NCBI RefSeq assembly: GCF_030247195.1
Contig: NC_080671.1
Location: forward strand, 468,592,766-468,656,765
From: Topomyia yanbarensis
Taxonomy: Eukaryota; Arthropoda; Insecta; Diptera; Culicidae
Direction of reading: 5' to 3'
DNA length: 64,000 nucleotides
Shown: piece after piece, positions 47,573-58,329 of the stretch
Layout of the letters: the number at the start of each line of letters is the position of its first letter
How positions within the stretch are numbered: position 1 is the first letter of the stretch
Notes under the pieces: model-generated
Database searches by the model: none
What the model was told of the DNA's origin: nothing
Seen by the model: the letters and a program-made list of their open reading frames with translations, nothing else
Translations under genes and position numbers: made by a program

Positions 47573-48687
47573 ACAGGTGTTCAATTAAAATGAGAGTTTT
47601 TTCAGTCAAGTAGTTGAAAAACAAAAAAAATCTTCAACGAATTCAGAATTTTTTATTAAAATCATAATGTTTATTCTTCAAAAAAAAACGTCAATGAATA
47701 TTAGAGAAGGGGCCCTGGTCAGCCGTACGACGGAACTTAGTCGCGATGCTGTCAGAAGAGCACTGGACGGCACTGTCAGATTCCTTTTTTTCGGCACGGA
47801 CAGTATTTTTTTCTGCTCAAGATACTCCAGCGTCTTCTTGGCGTAATGGGAAGACGTCTTGTCCCGCCAGAAGACGTACTTCCCAACCGCATGATGCTTC
47901 TTTAAGAACGGCAGAAGAATTTTCTCAAGGCACTTCTACTGGTATACTGGTTGATTGATGGCCAGAACGCTCGGCTTGAACCACGGTTTTGAAATCCCTC
48001 TGTCCGATATGGCGATGTACAGCATAACATTTCTTTTAAATTTATGCTTAAGCTTATATTTTACTTCGGGGTGTGTGACCGACTTGTCGCTGGAATAGTA
48101 GCTGTCATTTCCTGGAATGGGGGTGTTCGAGAGCAACAACGTCTCGCGGTGGTTGTTCGTTATCCACCGGCACTGCGATTTCACGATCGCTATCTGCTCG
48201 TCCATGTCGTCGAGGGACCGAGTCTTCTTCCGACAGATGATGTCCTCCATCTTGAGGGCTCGGTGAATCAAGGCCGGCATCACGCAAACTCGTTTCGTCC
48301 TTGTGGTCGAACGGCTTTTTCAACGCTTTCTTCTTCTTCTTCGTCATTATCTTCGCCGGCGGCCACTACCGGCCTTCCGCTCCACGCTCAGGGATGCCAG
48401 GATCTGGTAAACCGTACTCACGGGCACGTTTTCGTCTCGAAAGTGGTCTACCGTAAGCTTTTTCCACGATGGCCAAGTGTTCCGTAAAACCGCACAACAC
48501 GCTCGCGGAGTACTTGCTGTTTCGACGCCATCTTCGATTGAACTGACAGCACCCGAGCGAAAAGGAACATGTTTCCCATTTATAAGGAGTTCAGAGAGCA
48601 ATTCTCTTGGACAGAAAATTATTTACGCTCTTTTCTTGAATTACAGAAAGGTATTGAAATCATTTTCATTTTTTATTGAACACCCGT
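47573..48687 (-). mobile_element. Tc1/mariner-superfamily element, inactive
   Basis: Terminal repeats ACAGGTGTTCAATTAAAATG and ACGGGTGTTCAATAAAAAAT, each flanked by TA. The minus strand encodes a decayed ITm-type transposase in at least three frame segments: an N-terminal HTH part (48601-48347), a Lys-rich linker, and the catalytic part (48283-47936) with KFKRNVMLYIAISDRGISKP and AINQPVY. After a further stop, YVFWRDKTSSHYAKK carries the second Asp. The first catalytic DD is replaced by NN, and the terminal Glu region is missing. Confidence 0.85.
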
Positions 48688-48899
48688 TATATTTCTAATT
48701 ATTGAGTTTTCGCTTTATTCACTCTGCTCCAGAGTACGACAAACAAAACTTAATACACTCGAATCTCTCAATTGTACCATCCGATGCCTTTTTTAATCTC
48801 TCGATAGCACCTCGTTATTTCTTTTTCCAACTTGCTTTTTTTACATGGAAATTGAAAAGAGAAAGAGGCGTTCGTATGTACGTACCATATGAATGAGCT

Positions 48900-50175
48900 G
48901 TAGTCTGTTTGCAACAACATTTGGCAATCGAACAAATTGAACCGATTCCAGTTGTGGACCAAACTCTGGCCGCTATCAATGTCGATGAAACAATGATTCC
49001 GGGATCCGAAAAATTTGTCTTAGTACCTACCTCTAAGAAGACACATCGAAGTTTTGGCGATTCTGCTTCTTCTAGAGCTCTCTTGCAAGTGGCAGTTTTT
49101 CGTTTTACTGGAAATCCATTTCATAAAAAGGAAAATGACCAAACAACTGTCGTTGAATAACCTTATTGAGCGCTCTCTTGAGCTGGTTTTTATAGAACCC
49201 CTTTAGGATCAATACCAGTTCCTAATCAGTCTACTTTTTCATCTAAATCGGATCGGAAGCTACAATTGCGCTGCTTGTTAACAGTGTGCAGTGAATCAAA
49301 CGAACGTTTCTACATACAGTCTGCTGTCTATATGTACCGCGCCAGCAAAGCAATCGAAAAATAACAGTTGTCCAGAGCCAGTGTGGAAAATAATGCACCG
49401 TTCTATGAAAGCATTGATGCGGTATCGACCGTTTATTTAAAAATGATTCAAACTCAGCAGCAAAATTTGAACAATCTTCGATACAATACAGTGGTCGTTT
49501 GTCCAATCCGCCCTTGTGTTCGCGAAGTGGAACAATTAATAAAGGCGCATACTCGTAATGCGGTACTGATAGCATTTAAAACTTTGGCCATGGCGAAAAG
49601 TTTGGCTATGGGAAACAACATGCAACACGTCGTTGCACAAGTTAGAATCAAAATATCGGTTTAGATTGACGATGATAAGACTGGTGTGCGTCTGCACGAT
49701 CTATTCCCGCGTACAACCAATAAATTCACTATTGATGTCGAAGTACGTAACGGTGAAAGTTTGAAACCTGGAGAAACTTTTTTCCAGGTATATCCAATGG
49801 TGTTCGTATCGTGAGAAGCAAATCTCAAATCACGCTGTGCACATATGAAGGACAGATCCCTACGTGCCAAACCATGTGCGAAAGCCTCTAATGAAACAAC
49901 ATCAACTGCGAGCAAACCCAACAACATTAACTAAATCACCAACAACCGGAGATGCAACTCAGCAACCAACGAATACTGGAACAACAGAATCAACACACAG
50001 CGTGTGTAGATTGTGATGCTGCTTACCAATCAACTGCCAGCACCCCCGACAATAAAGTAAATAACAAAAAATACGGATACATAATCGTGACCCGTTGGTC
50101 CCACAAACGAATCAAACCAGGTAATCGTGAAAACCCATACAACATCAAAATAAACCGAGTGAAAGCGGACTAAGT
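48900..50175 (+). pseudogene. decayed coding relic inside copy A, family unknown
   Basis: Plus-strand open pieces at 48909-49160, 49250-49662, 49668-49814 and 49952-50173 have ordinary protein-like composition (for example VDETMIPGSEKFVLVPTSKK and CVREVEQLIKAHTRNAVLIA, PRTTNKFTIDVEVRNGE) but are broken by stops and shifts. I do not recognise them. They could be the transposon's own protein, a captured gene or an old viral insertion. Confidence 0.35.
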
Positions 50176-50801
50176 GATTTGCATGACTTCGCGTATGGGC
50201 ATGGTTTCATGGCTGGACGGTGAACAGCGACTAACAAAGTCAAGTATACTACATAACAGGGAGTATCGATAAAATGGAGAAATTTTGAATCAACGGTAGG
50301 TTTTGCAACTGTTTCGATCCTAGCTCTCAGATCGAGAGAAAATGGTTGTCATTCGAGATTGCCAGATATAGTGCAGGGAACCTACTTGGGACCGTTGATG
50401 TTTCTGCTTTGCTTCAATGGCGTGTATTTAGTGCTGAAAACTCCTCGCCTGTTCCTGCACAGAGATCTCATAATAATTCGTCTCATTTGCTCAATTCAGG
50501 ATTTCCGATTTCTCCAACAACAGCATGAAACTTTCGCTGGTGGTGGTGTAGCAAGAACTTCGCGTGTAAATCCAAAAAGCACGGTGATCGAATTCCCACA
50601 AAAAATTTTCTGGTAGAGCTCTTCCTCCCAGACCCACAGAACTGTTTTACTGTCGAAGCTCTGCTTGCCCGACCCAAGATTTTTGTAACTGTCGAAAACA
50701 TGTGGAGAAGGCACAGTCGATTAATAGGTAATGGAGGGAGGCAGTCCCCTTTCGACTGTCCTGATTTTTTACTCGCCTCATATGGTCACCCTATGTGAAT
50801 T

Positions 50802-52114
50802 CAAATAGGATTGACGTATTGGTGGCAATTATATCAATCCGTTAATATATGAAAAATGTATGATCCGCTATAGTGTTATGTCTGTTTGTCTGTGCCTTTA
50901 CTATCACTAGTTATTTTTACTACGTACTTACAAGCTTCGTTTCAATTGGTTGGTTTTGTTGATGTTACTCAAAAACTGCAAATGTTTCCACCTTCTCTTT
51001 CCGCATCTTGCATGCTACATTCAAAACAAAACTGTGTTGTCTCTGGCTCCGGTGAAAATATGCGCCATGGCAGAAAAATGAACATTTGAAGAGCTTCATA
51101 CGCTGGAAATAGACTTTTCCTATTCGAGAATTGACCAGGATGATAAAGAAAATGAAATCGACAAGGACATTTCGGGCTCATCATATCAGCTATTCGGAAG
51201 CGTCCTCTTGGAAAAAATCAAACCCTACAATGATACAAACCCTACAATTGATGGAAACTGGAATGGAAATAACAGAAAAACGGAATTATGAAGAAGGTAA
51301 AAAAATAGTTTATGACCTAGGAGCTGAAGAAAACCCAGTAGTATCAAAGGTGAACTGTAAGTATAGCATACATATATGTTGGATCTGATAAAACCGGCCT
51401 GAAGGAACGCAACGATATACCGGGTGAGGGCTCATCACAATTTTCCGCCATAGTTGCTGCAGAACCGAAAAATTGTTCGCTACTTTGCAACCCATTGGTG
51501 GCTATAATAGATGAAAAAATTTCTCCTCCTATACCAAAGAGCAGACGTTTGAAGAAAACGGTAATGTATAAGAACTGTAGTTTCGATTTATCAACGCTAT
51601 CTAAACTGTTTTCGATATTTCAGACTGAATCCAAACTATCAAAGCCTCGATCGGAGCTTGAAAGTTTCTCGATAAGCCAACTGCAGCGGATGGTATTGAT
51701 CAAGCATCGATCAGCAGAAGCGACAAGTCAAAAGTCAGCTGACTCGAACGTTATTGTTGATTTGCACATACGACCATATTTCACCTCCTACAACCAACCC
51801 TCATAGCTGTTTCACAACGTAATTGTACATCACCCAGCACAAATCAACAACTTCGCTGCTGCTGTCTTTAATTTCTGCCAACCGAAAAATCCGAGTGTCA
51901 GAACGAGAAAGGTGAGTAGTAGTTTTGGTCAGTTCTTCCTTGCGCTCCTTCGATTTTATACTTACGTGAATTTTGTAGCCAAAACCATACCTGCCATCAT
52001 CTTTTCGAGTGTAAGTGGCGCCATCTGTTACCGAGCACTTCAACTAGTAACCCTTACACTACCCCATATCGTAAAATACATGGATTTTTGGAGAGTTGCA
52101 CTAACATTTTTTCC
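50802..52114. other. unassigned stretch with two convergent open frames
   Basis: A plus frame at about 51408-51806 (Ser/Lys-rich, ends in TAG) and a minus frame at 52043-51801 (80 codons, VTDGATYTRKDDGRYGFGYK then IHVSIKS) overlap by six bases at their ends. Neither has a domain I can name. They may be relics or last exons. Confidence 0.3.
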
Positions 52115-52765
52115 AATGGTCGTAATGCTGTAAAATGTGGCGGTTTTTGCTCCACGACATTTCGCGCGAAATTCTGCGGATTAAATGACGAATTATTTGA
52201 AGCTGTTCTTAACAAGCCTAACTTATTTTGAATGCAAGAATATCTTGGACAAAGCACGTTTCCGTAACGCTTTGGTGTCCGTTGGGTCCGAAACCAAATG
52301 GTGACCGAAAAAACAACTGACAACGACATATTGGAGGAATTAAAGTTAGAAATTCGAACAAATTTCAAAACGTTGATCGATGCCGTACCAAAAACGCCGG
52401 TTCCTGAACCACGGCAATTTTGTTTCAACTCTGTTAAAAGAAAGCGATAGACAACAATGTTACAACCTCCAATGTTTCTAAGCCGGTCGATTGCATGTGT
52501 CAGGCATTTTGGCCGATGTTTCTGATGAAAGTATTATCAAGCCAGCGGCGGACAAACTCGGAAATTCGGATATCACTGTTATTAAGTTGGTTCCTCGTGG
52601 TAAATATGCTAGCTTACGGATCTCAAAGATAAGACTAAAGCGGCGTATACATGGCCAGTTGGGATAGCTTGTCGTGAGTTCAAAGAGAAGCGGAGTCCTT
52701 CTGATCCGCTAAGTAAACCCAGGTTTCCAAAGAGGACACTTCTCTGTTTTAAAGCTACTTAACCC
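52115..52765 (+). pseudogene. non-LTR retrotransposon ORF1 relic
   Basis: Across frameshifts the plus strand gives a PHD-like start (KCGGFCSTTFRAKFCGLNDE), an acidic helix-forming part (DILEELKLEIRTNFKTLIDA), then SGILADVSDESIIK, VIKLVPRGK and WPVGIACREFKEKRSPSDPL, the order seen in insect LINE ORF1 proteins with a PHD finger. There are several stops. No ORF2 follows on this strand. Confidence 0.6.
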
Positions 52766-52769
52766 AACC

Positions 52770-53510
52770 TTAACTACAGTCAATGCTGTAGAAGCCGTGG
52801 TGTTGTCTGAAAACAACTTGTACTCCAAGGCTTACCAGAAAATTCACGACTCCGGTGACCGCTGAATTGTCGTTTGTCACATCGGCGGGAACTTTACATC
52901 GATTGGTGTTCAGGGGTTGATCTTTGTGATCAACGACATTATTTCTCAACGTGCACAATCCGCATCATTACTTTCGCAAATAAAATTTTATGTACCTAGC
53001 TGTCAACTAAGAACTCGTAATTTATTCCAAGAACAATCTTTTAGGACAAAGTATGCTAAACATAGTCCCATCAATAGAATGATGCGTTATTACAATGAAA
53101 ATTGTGCAATAATCGACCTTTCCATGTCCAGGAAACATTAAACTTGAACTTAATCGTAGAAATAATGTATAGTATATAAGCAAATATTGTAATACCACTC
53201 TATGTAGTCTACATATGCTTGACGAAAATAAAACAAGTTGCTTCTGAGGGCTTCCCCAAGATTAGTTGTCAATTTCGACGCTTCATGAACACCGGACGAG
53301 TTTCCCATATTTTATGTTTGTGAATAAGGAATATCGAGTTAGATAGGCTACTATTCTCCCTAACTGTCGAAAAGTGTGCTGAAATTGCGGGAATGGTGCG
53401 TGTCAGCGAAGGCGATGGCGCAAGGAGGGCGGTTTATTTACATCGTGCGAGAGGCGGCCAAAGTAGTTGAGCCAGTTAGTTTCGTTGCAGCTCAGATCGG
53501 TTTGTTTTTG
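52770..53510. other. no gene recognised
   Basis: Non-coding stretch between the ORF1 relic and the RT relic. Nothing supported. Confidence 0.4.
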
Positions 53511-53511
53511 C

Positions 53512-54075
53512 TTACCAACGATGTACAAATCCAGCCCGCAAAATAACGCGTGTGTGCGGAGCGAATTCCCGCAAAAGTACCAACTCGTGATTCAAGAACT
53601 TTGTCCTTGTGGTGTCAAAATGTGTGTCAATGCAAATATCGGTGACCATTATATGATAATCATCGGCGAAACCATATATCGGAAGCCCAGGTTCATAACA
53701 TCTCATCAACAAGCCATCGACGACAAGGTTCCATAGAAGTGGTGACAGCATACCACCTTGAGGACATCCGCAGACACTCAGTTTTCTTAGCTCTACTTCT
53801 CGACAAACATATGATTACGGCTTAAAAGCCAACTGTCAAAGTTCTCTTTAAAAGGAAATTCCAGACAAACCGTTACTGGCTAAACACAGTTCACAGCAGT
53901 TAATGAAAGAGAAAACTTTTCTCTTTTGTTTACTACCAACAGCTGTGATTGATGAGTAACGGTTTGTCCGGAATTTCCTATCAAAGAGAATTTTGACAGT
54001 TGGCTTTTAAGCCGTAATCATATGTTTGTCGAGACTTGTCTTAACGATGAGCACAGATGTTGGTTGCTAAGCATT
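53512..54075 (-). pseudogene. non-LTR reverse transcriptase relic split by a MITE
   Basis: The minus strand gives GCPQGGMLSPLLWNLVVDGL followed within 15 residues by GFADD, the RT palm core of Jockey/CR1-type LINEs. The sequence on the far side of the MITE at 53799-54033 reads SNQHLCSSLR and joins VELRKLSV in frame when the MITE and one AAGT copy are removed. After FADD the match decays within about 15 codons, with a probable frameshift. Confidence 0.75.
53799..54033. mobile_element. 235-bp palindromic MITE, copy 2
   Basis: Same ends and length as the copy at 22627-22861, with ACTT on both sides (53795-53798, 54034-54037). Arms pair for about 100 bp each. Inserted in the RT relic. Confidence 0.87.
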
Positions 54076-54089
54076 GCGTGTATTCAGTT

Positions 54090-54710
54090 CGGGATATATG
54101 AAGGTACTCCATGACATCATGCTGCTTCGAAAATAAATTCGAAATATACCCGTAATGTAGAAAACTGAACCGTTTGAAGAAAATGAGAAACATTTTCTGG
54201 CTGGTAGCTGGATGTACATGGAGCTTACATGGACTGAAATAGTAAGCATATCACAAAGTGATGGAGACCCACAATTAGTACATACTGCACTGGAGAACAA
54301 GAGCTGGTCGCAGGATATACGAGCGTACTACGCTCACAAGAAGAAGTTTCACTGTCCAGAGTTTTGGTGTTTAAAGGGGAACATTCAATTCTGCAGCAAT
54401 CTCTTCGTAGAAATGCTCTTGAATCCTCTCTTGGTAACCACTTACATGAAGTTGTCTAGATGAAATCGATTGATACAGGGAGCGTTCGTCGAATTCTGGA
54501 AAAAAATGAAATACACAAGGCAACATCCCGCAGTCCTCAATTCAATAGACCTGTCGAAAGGCAGAATTGGGGACTGTGTTGACTGGATGGAATAAAAGTT
54601 CTTTATGGTTTCCAAGAGTACACTGGTTCCTCACTGACGACTTTCAGAGACATCTTTTGATGTAATTGTGGGTTAGATGCATAGCGGCACCTTTCCCGGT
54701 CTAAGGAATT
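54090..54710. other. unassigned open stretch
   Basis: Plus frame 54140-54463 is open for most of its length (contains TWTEIVSISQSDGDPQLVHT) but unrecognised, followed by stops. Nothing else seen. Confidence 0.3.
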
Positions 54711-55604
54711 GTTCTTCGAACAACAAATGGGTGGGGGGGGGGGGTTAGGGTGACCATATCAGACGAGTAAAAAATCAGGACAGTCGAAAGGGTACTGCTT
54801 CCCCCTGTTACCTCTCAATCGACATTGCCTTTTCCGCATGTCTTCGGCAGTTAAAAAGTTCTGGGGTCTGGCAGGCGGAGCTTGGACAGTAAAAAAGTTC
54901 TGGGAGTCTGGGAGGAAGAGCTCTTCCAGAAAGTCCTTCATCGGAATTCCACAGGAGCAGTTGTTGCTACACCACCATAAGCAAACGTTTCATGCTGAGA
55001 TGGTCTGTGCAGGACCCGCGAGGTGTTTTTAGTACTAAAAATACGACATGGACGTAAATCAGAAACATCAGTGATCCCAAGTAGCTTCCCTGCGCTATGC
55101 CTGGAAATCTCCATTGACAACCATTATCTCTCGATTTGAGAGCTGCAAAACCTACCGTGTTACCAAAAATTTCTCCGTTAATCGATTGTTATATGAAAAC
55201 TGGCGGATAGCTCGGTATAAATAATATCAGTTTGAGCCCGAGCTTGAAAAAATTGACATCCCTGCGTGAACTTGAAAGAAAACAAAATTCAATTCATGCC
55301 CGTCGCAATGAATGAAATGTTTGGTTCGTTTCCTCTTCATTCGTTCTCCCGACATAGCGCATTCAGGATCCATTCTACCTATGAGAGGGATTATTGAGCA
55401 AAAGTGCACCAGATATAGATCATGCAGTTCACTTATGCTCGAAAATGTAGAAGATGTCAGCTTCTGCTTTCAAACTGTCCACATACAAACAAATAAATGA
55501 AGTTTTATTTTTTGTGTTTTGAATTCATCTCGTCAGTAACTAGCACCATCTGGGTGTCTAGCTAGACGATGTATCTAAACTAGTACCCAAATTAGCACTA
55601 GTTA

Positions 55605-55700
55605 GGGCCGATTTCTTCACCCACGCTTAACTTTTAAACCAGGTTTACTAGTACATTTAAACCTGGCTTAAGCGCTAAGCGAGGGTGAAGAAATCGGTCC
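55605..55700. mobile_element. 96-bp Harbinger-like MITE
   Basis: Inverted ends GGGCCGATTTCTTCACCC and GGGTGAAGAAATCGGTCC, flanked by TTA on both sides. Inner AAACCAGGTTTA and TAAACCTGG also pair. Nested in copy B. Confidence 0.8.
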
Positions 55701-55834
55701 TTAAGCACAAAAAAAATCCAAACAGTTCGCACACATGTTAACGTTCAAAGCAACTGACTTGTCCCGAGTGACGTCCCGAGAAGCAAATACAGAAGCTCAG
55801 GTTTGTTGACGAGAAAGCGAAAACGAACTCTTGT

Positions 55835-56310
55835 ATTTTGATTTTTATAGGAAATTTGTCAAGGAAACAAAGTCTAGAAGACTGCAAAACGATCTGATAC
55901 TTGTGGAAAAAGTTATTAAGCAAAAACCGATTGATGCCCTGAAGATTGATGAAAATTTCACTTTTCATAGCATCACTGCTTCTGACGGTCTAATTATAAA
56001 CAAATTTTTAAACTTTCTCTTATTATGTACAAAAGAAGCCTCAATTTATCCCTCAAAACCTTGCGTAGTGGCCAAATTGTATAGATAAACGATTTAGACA
56101 CATTAAGAAAAGATTAAAACAAAATTGCGTATAATTGGACAACCAACAGCAGTGGTGCTAGAAAAAATGAATATTTTATCAATCGTCAGAGCATGAATCG
56201 GTTTCTGCGTAATAACTTTTTTCTCAAGCGTCAGATCGTTTCGTAGTTTTCGAGACTTTGTTTCTTTGTTAAATTTCCTACAAAAGCCACATAACGGTTT
56301 ATTTTTAGGG
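55835..56310. repeat. inverted repeat with mirrored open frames in copy B
   Basis: 55840-56040 on the plus strand and 56310-56110 on the minus strand encode similar peptides (KFVKETKSRRLQNDL versus KFNKETKSRKLRNDL; VIKQKPIDAL versus VITQKPIHAL). The arms are about 200 bp with a short loop. Confidence 0.6.
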
Positions 56311-56739
56311 AGTAATTTGCGACTCCTGGAGGAATTATTTGTGAAAGTTAATTTTCTCGTACAAAATTCCATGTAAACTTTAAACAGTTGGCGCAAAAAT
56401 TTAGTTTCAGGGATCAAGCTAAGAATTTGCACAGATGTTCTAGGACCCAAATGTTACCCAAAAAGTTGTTAGGAGCTGGAATCTATTTTTGTCCCACCCT
56501 AATGAGTATACGTTGCAGTTATGGTTGTGGTCGGTCGTTACTGCGATCTGGAGCATAGTGAAAATCGAAGACTGAATAAATAGAAATATATTAGGCTTAC
56601 AGGAGAAAAACCAGAACAAATAAAGCATTTTCCTCGACTTCCCAGGACACCAGGACAGTTAATGCAAAACCAGGACATGTCCTGGGAAACCAGGACATGT
56701 CCTGGGAAACCAGGACGTATGGTCACCCTAGTTCTTCGA

Positions 56740-58245
56740 GATTTAAACTTCGTAAACCGTCCATTTTACTAGCTTCCTCGACGTAAAATGATTTTTATTC
56801 CACCAAGTTGTTTGGGAATACCATAGAAACCGAAGAGAACAGTTTTCCTTGTAATATAGAACAGAAGCAACTGACATACTTTGATTTACTTAGTTATTAT
56901 TATGTTTGGCTTTAGTTACGGACGTTGAACTGAATTCAATCGGCAGACTTCGAAACTCTCTGTGGAACAAATATTGAGGGATTCCTTGCATTATTCATCA
57001 CTTTTTATATTTTGCGTGCTAAACACTCGTACTTCGAGTGAAGATTGAAAGAGGCCTCCGAAGCAGTACCGTCTTTACGCATGGGCACACTGGGCCACGG
57101 GATTTTAGGTGCCCCCAACTTAGGATGAATATAGAATCTTTCTGAATGTCATGTTCCAAAAAATGGTAGCACTAAATTGTGTATAACTCTTGTAGGTAAC
57201 AATGGATCAGTAGCAGCTCGGAATCGCTTAATGCACCTTATCCCATGTGACATCTGAATAGCATCAAACAATCAAGCGGAGTGATGGTAGCGGTAGCAAC
57301 CATGAAGGTAAAAAAAATGGCAAGGAAGCTGTACACAAAGTGGAAGAAGATGTTGAAATTCGGTACAAAATCCTTGTTTGGCAAGCGATCCACGGATGTG
57401 GCAAATTTTCATTTCTTCATCAAATCAGAGATCTTGAACAAACAAATCTTCATGAAATCCTCCAAAAATGACGTCGTATTCTGGTACGGAACCAATTATG
57501 TTATTTTTGCACAACATTTCGTCTTATCAAAAAAATCTTACCCTAAATCAGACTTAAGGAGTTTAGGCAAATGTGCGTGAAGATATTTGTAGAATCTTGG
57601 GCATTCGGTGACTTACATTGTGTGTATATTTTTTTTCGATTGATCCCAATATTTTTTGCCACGATGCATATTTTTTCTTAATATTCTTGAAATGTTGTCT
57701 TAAAATATGGTTAACATAAGCAGAAAATTCTTGTACTGCAGCTTTGCTTTGCTAATTTCAAAATCTCAGTTTATGCTCAAATGGAAAACTATGCGTCACG
57801 GATCAATATATACTGGCAGAAATGGAACGGATCTCGTAGGAATTCAAGGATTTGTGCCTCATGGCAGCGGGCATTCCTATTCTGACTGTTTTACATTACT
57901 GGCATTGAAATGGATTGTGCTACTCATATCAATAGGTTCGAGTAATTTCGATGTTTCGCTATGTTTATTTGTTTACGAAATAATGAAGGTATTGAAACAT
58001 TTGTACTTTCGAAAGGTGAAGAGGCTAATTATTGTTAATATTTATTTTTTTTGCCTTCGGTCTCTTTCTGCACTGAATGCCTATCACCAATACCAGAGAG
58101 GCGACTCTACGATCTAAACACGCAGCCCCAATACCTACCAATGGACCCATCTACCCTAATGCCTCTTATAAGGCAATCGTTACCGCCCCTTCTCAGGCAG
58201 AACTCAATCGTTATCTATTCTTAGCTCCAGTGGATCAGGTTCACA
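56740..58245. other. no gene recognised
   Basis: AT-rich. Plus frames at 57281-57580 and 57707-58117 are open but show no domain or splice context. Confidence 0.4.
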
Positions 58246-58247
58246 GT

Positions 58248-58320
58248 TCCTCGATGGTGGAGTGGTTAACGCATCCAACTAGAGACTTGGAGATCGCAGG
58301 TTCGATTCCTGCTCGAGGAC
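58248..58320 (+). tRNA. tRNA-like gene, Ser(AGA)-like or pseudogene
   Basis: A perfect 7-bp acceptor (TCCTCGA with TCGAGGA), a T arm GCAGG-TTCGATT-CCTGC and an anticodon stem TCCAA/TTGGA are present. The A box TGGTGGAGTGG is one base off consensus and the B box GGTTCGATTCC is perfect. A TTTTT terminator follows at 58323. The anticodon loop CTAGAGAC has 8 bases, one too many. The D stem is only 3 bp, and the long variable arm of tRNA-Ser is absent. It probably can be transcribed by Pol III, but is likely not a working tRNA. No CCA is encoded, as usual in eukaryotes. Confidence 0.6.
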
Positions 58321-58329
58321 ATATTTTTC

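Larger units (their letters stand above)
47452..50793. mobile_element. hAT-like transposon copy A (3.3 kb, carries a mariner)
   Basis: Ends AGGGTGACCATACGTCC and TATGGTCACCCTA are inverted. The target duplication TGTGAATT is perfect (47444-47451, 50794-50801), 8 bp as in hAT. Without the mariner insert it is about 2.2 kb. The right 0.45 kb matches the left part of copy B, inverted. Its middle holds open fragments with no recognised family. Confidence 0.8.
54747..56731. mobile_element. hAT-like transposon copy B (2.0 kb)
   Basis: Inverted relative to copy A: left AGGGTGACCATATCAGACGA, right CGTATGGTCACCCTA. GTTCTTCG follows the right end (56732-56739) and also occurs at 54711-54718, 28 bp before the left end. 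The gap holds a run of Gs. The two ends match copy A over about 0.45 kb and 0.2 kb; the middle is different and includes nested repeats. Confidence 0.75.

Noticed and set aside
48044..48487. 147-codon plus-strand frame
   Set aside because: It is the complement of the mariner transposase region.
48900..50175. Endogenous viral element inside copy A
   Set aside because: The fragments match no viral family I can recognise; calling them viral would be a guess.
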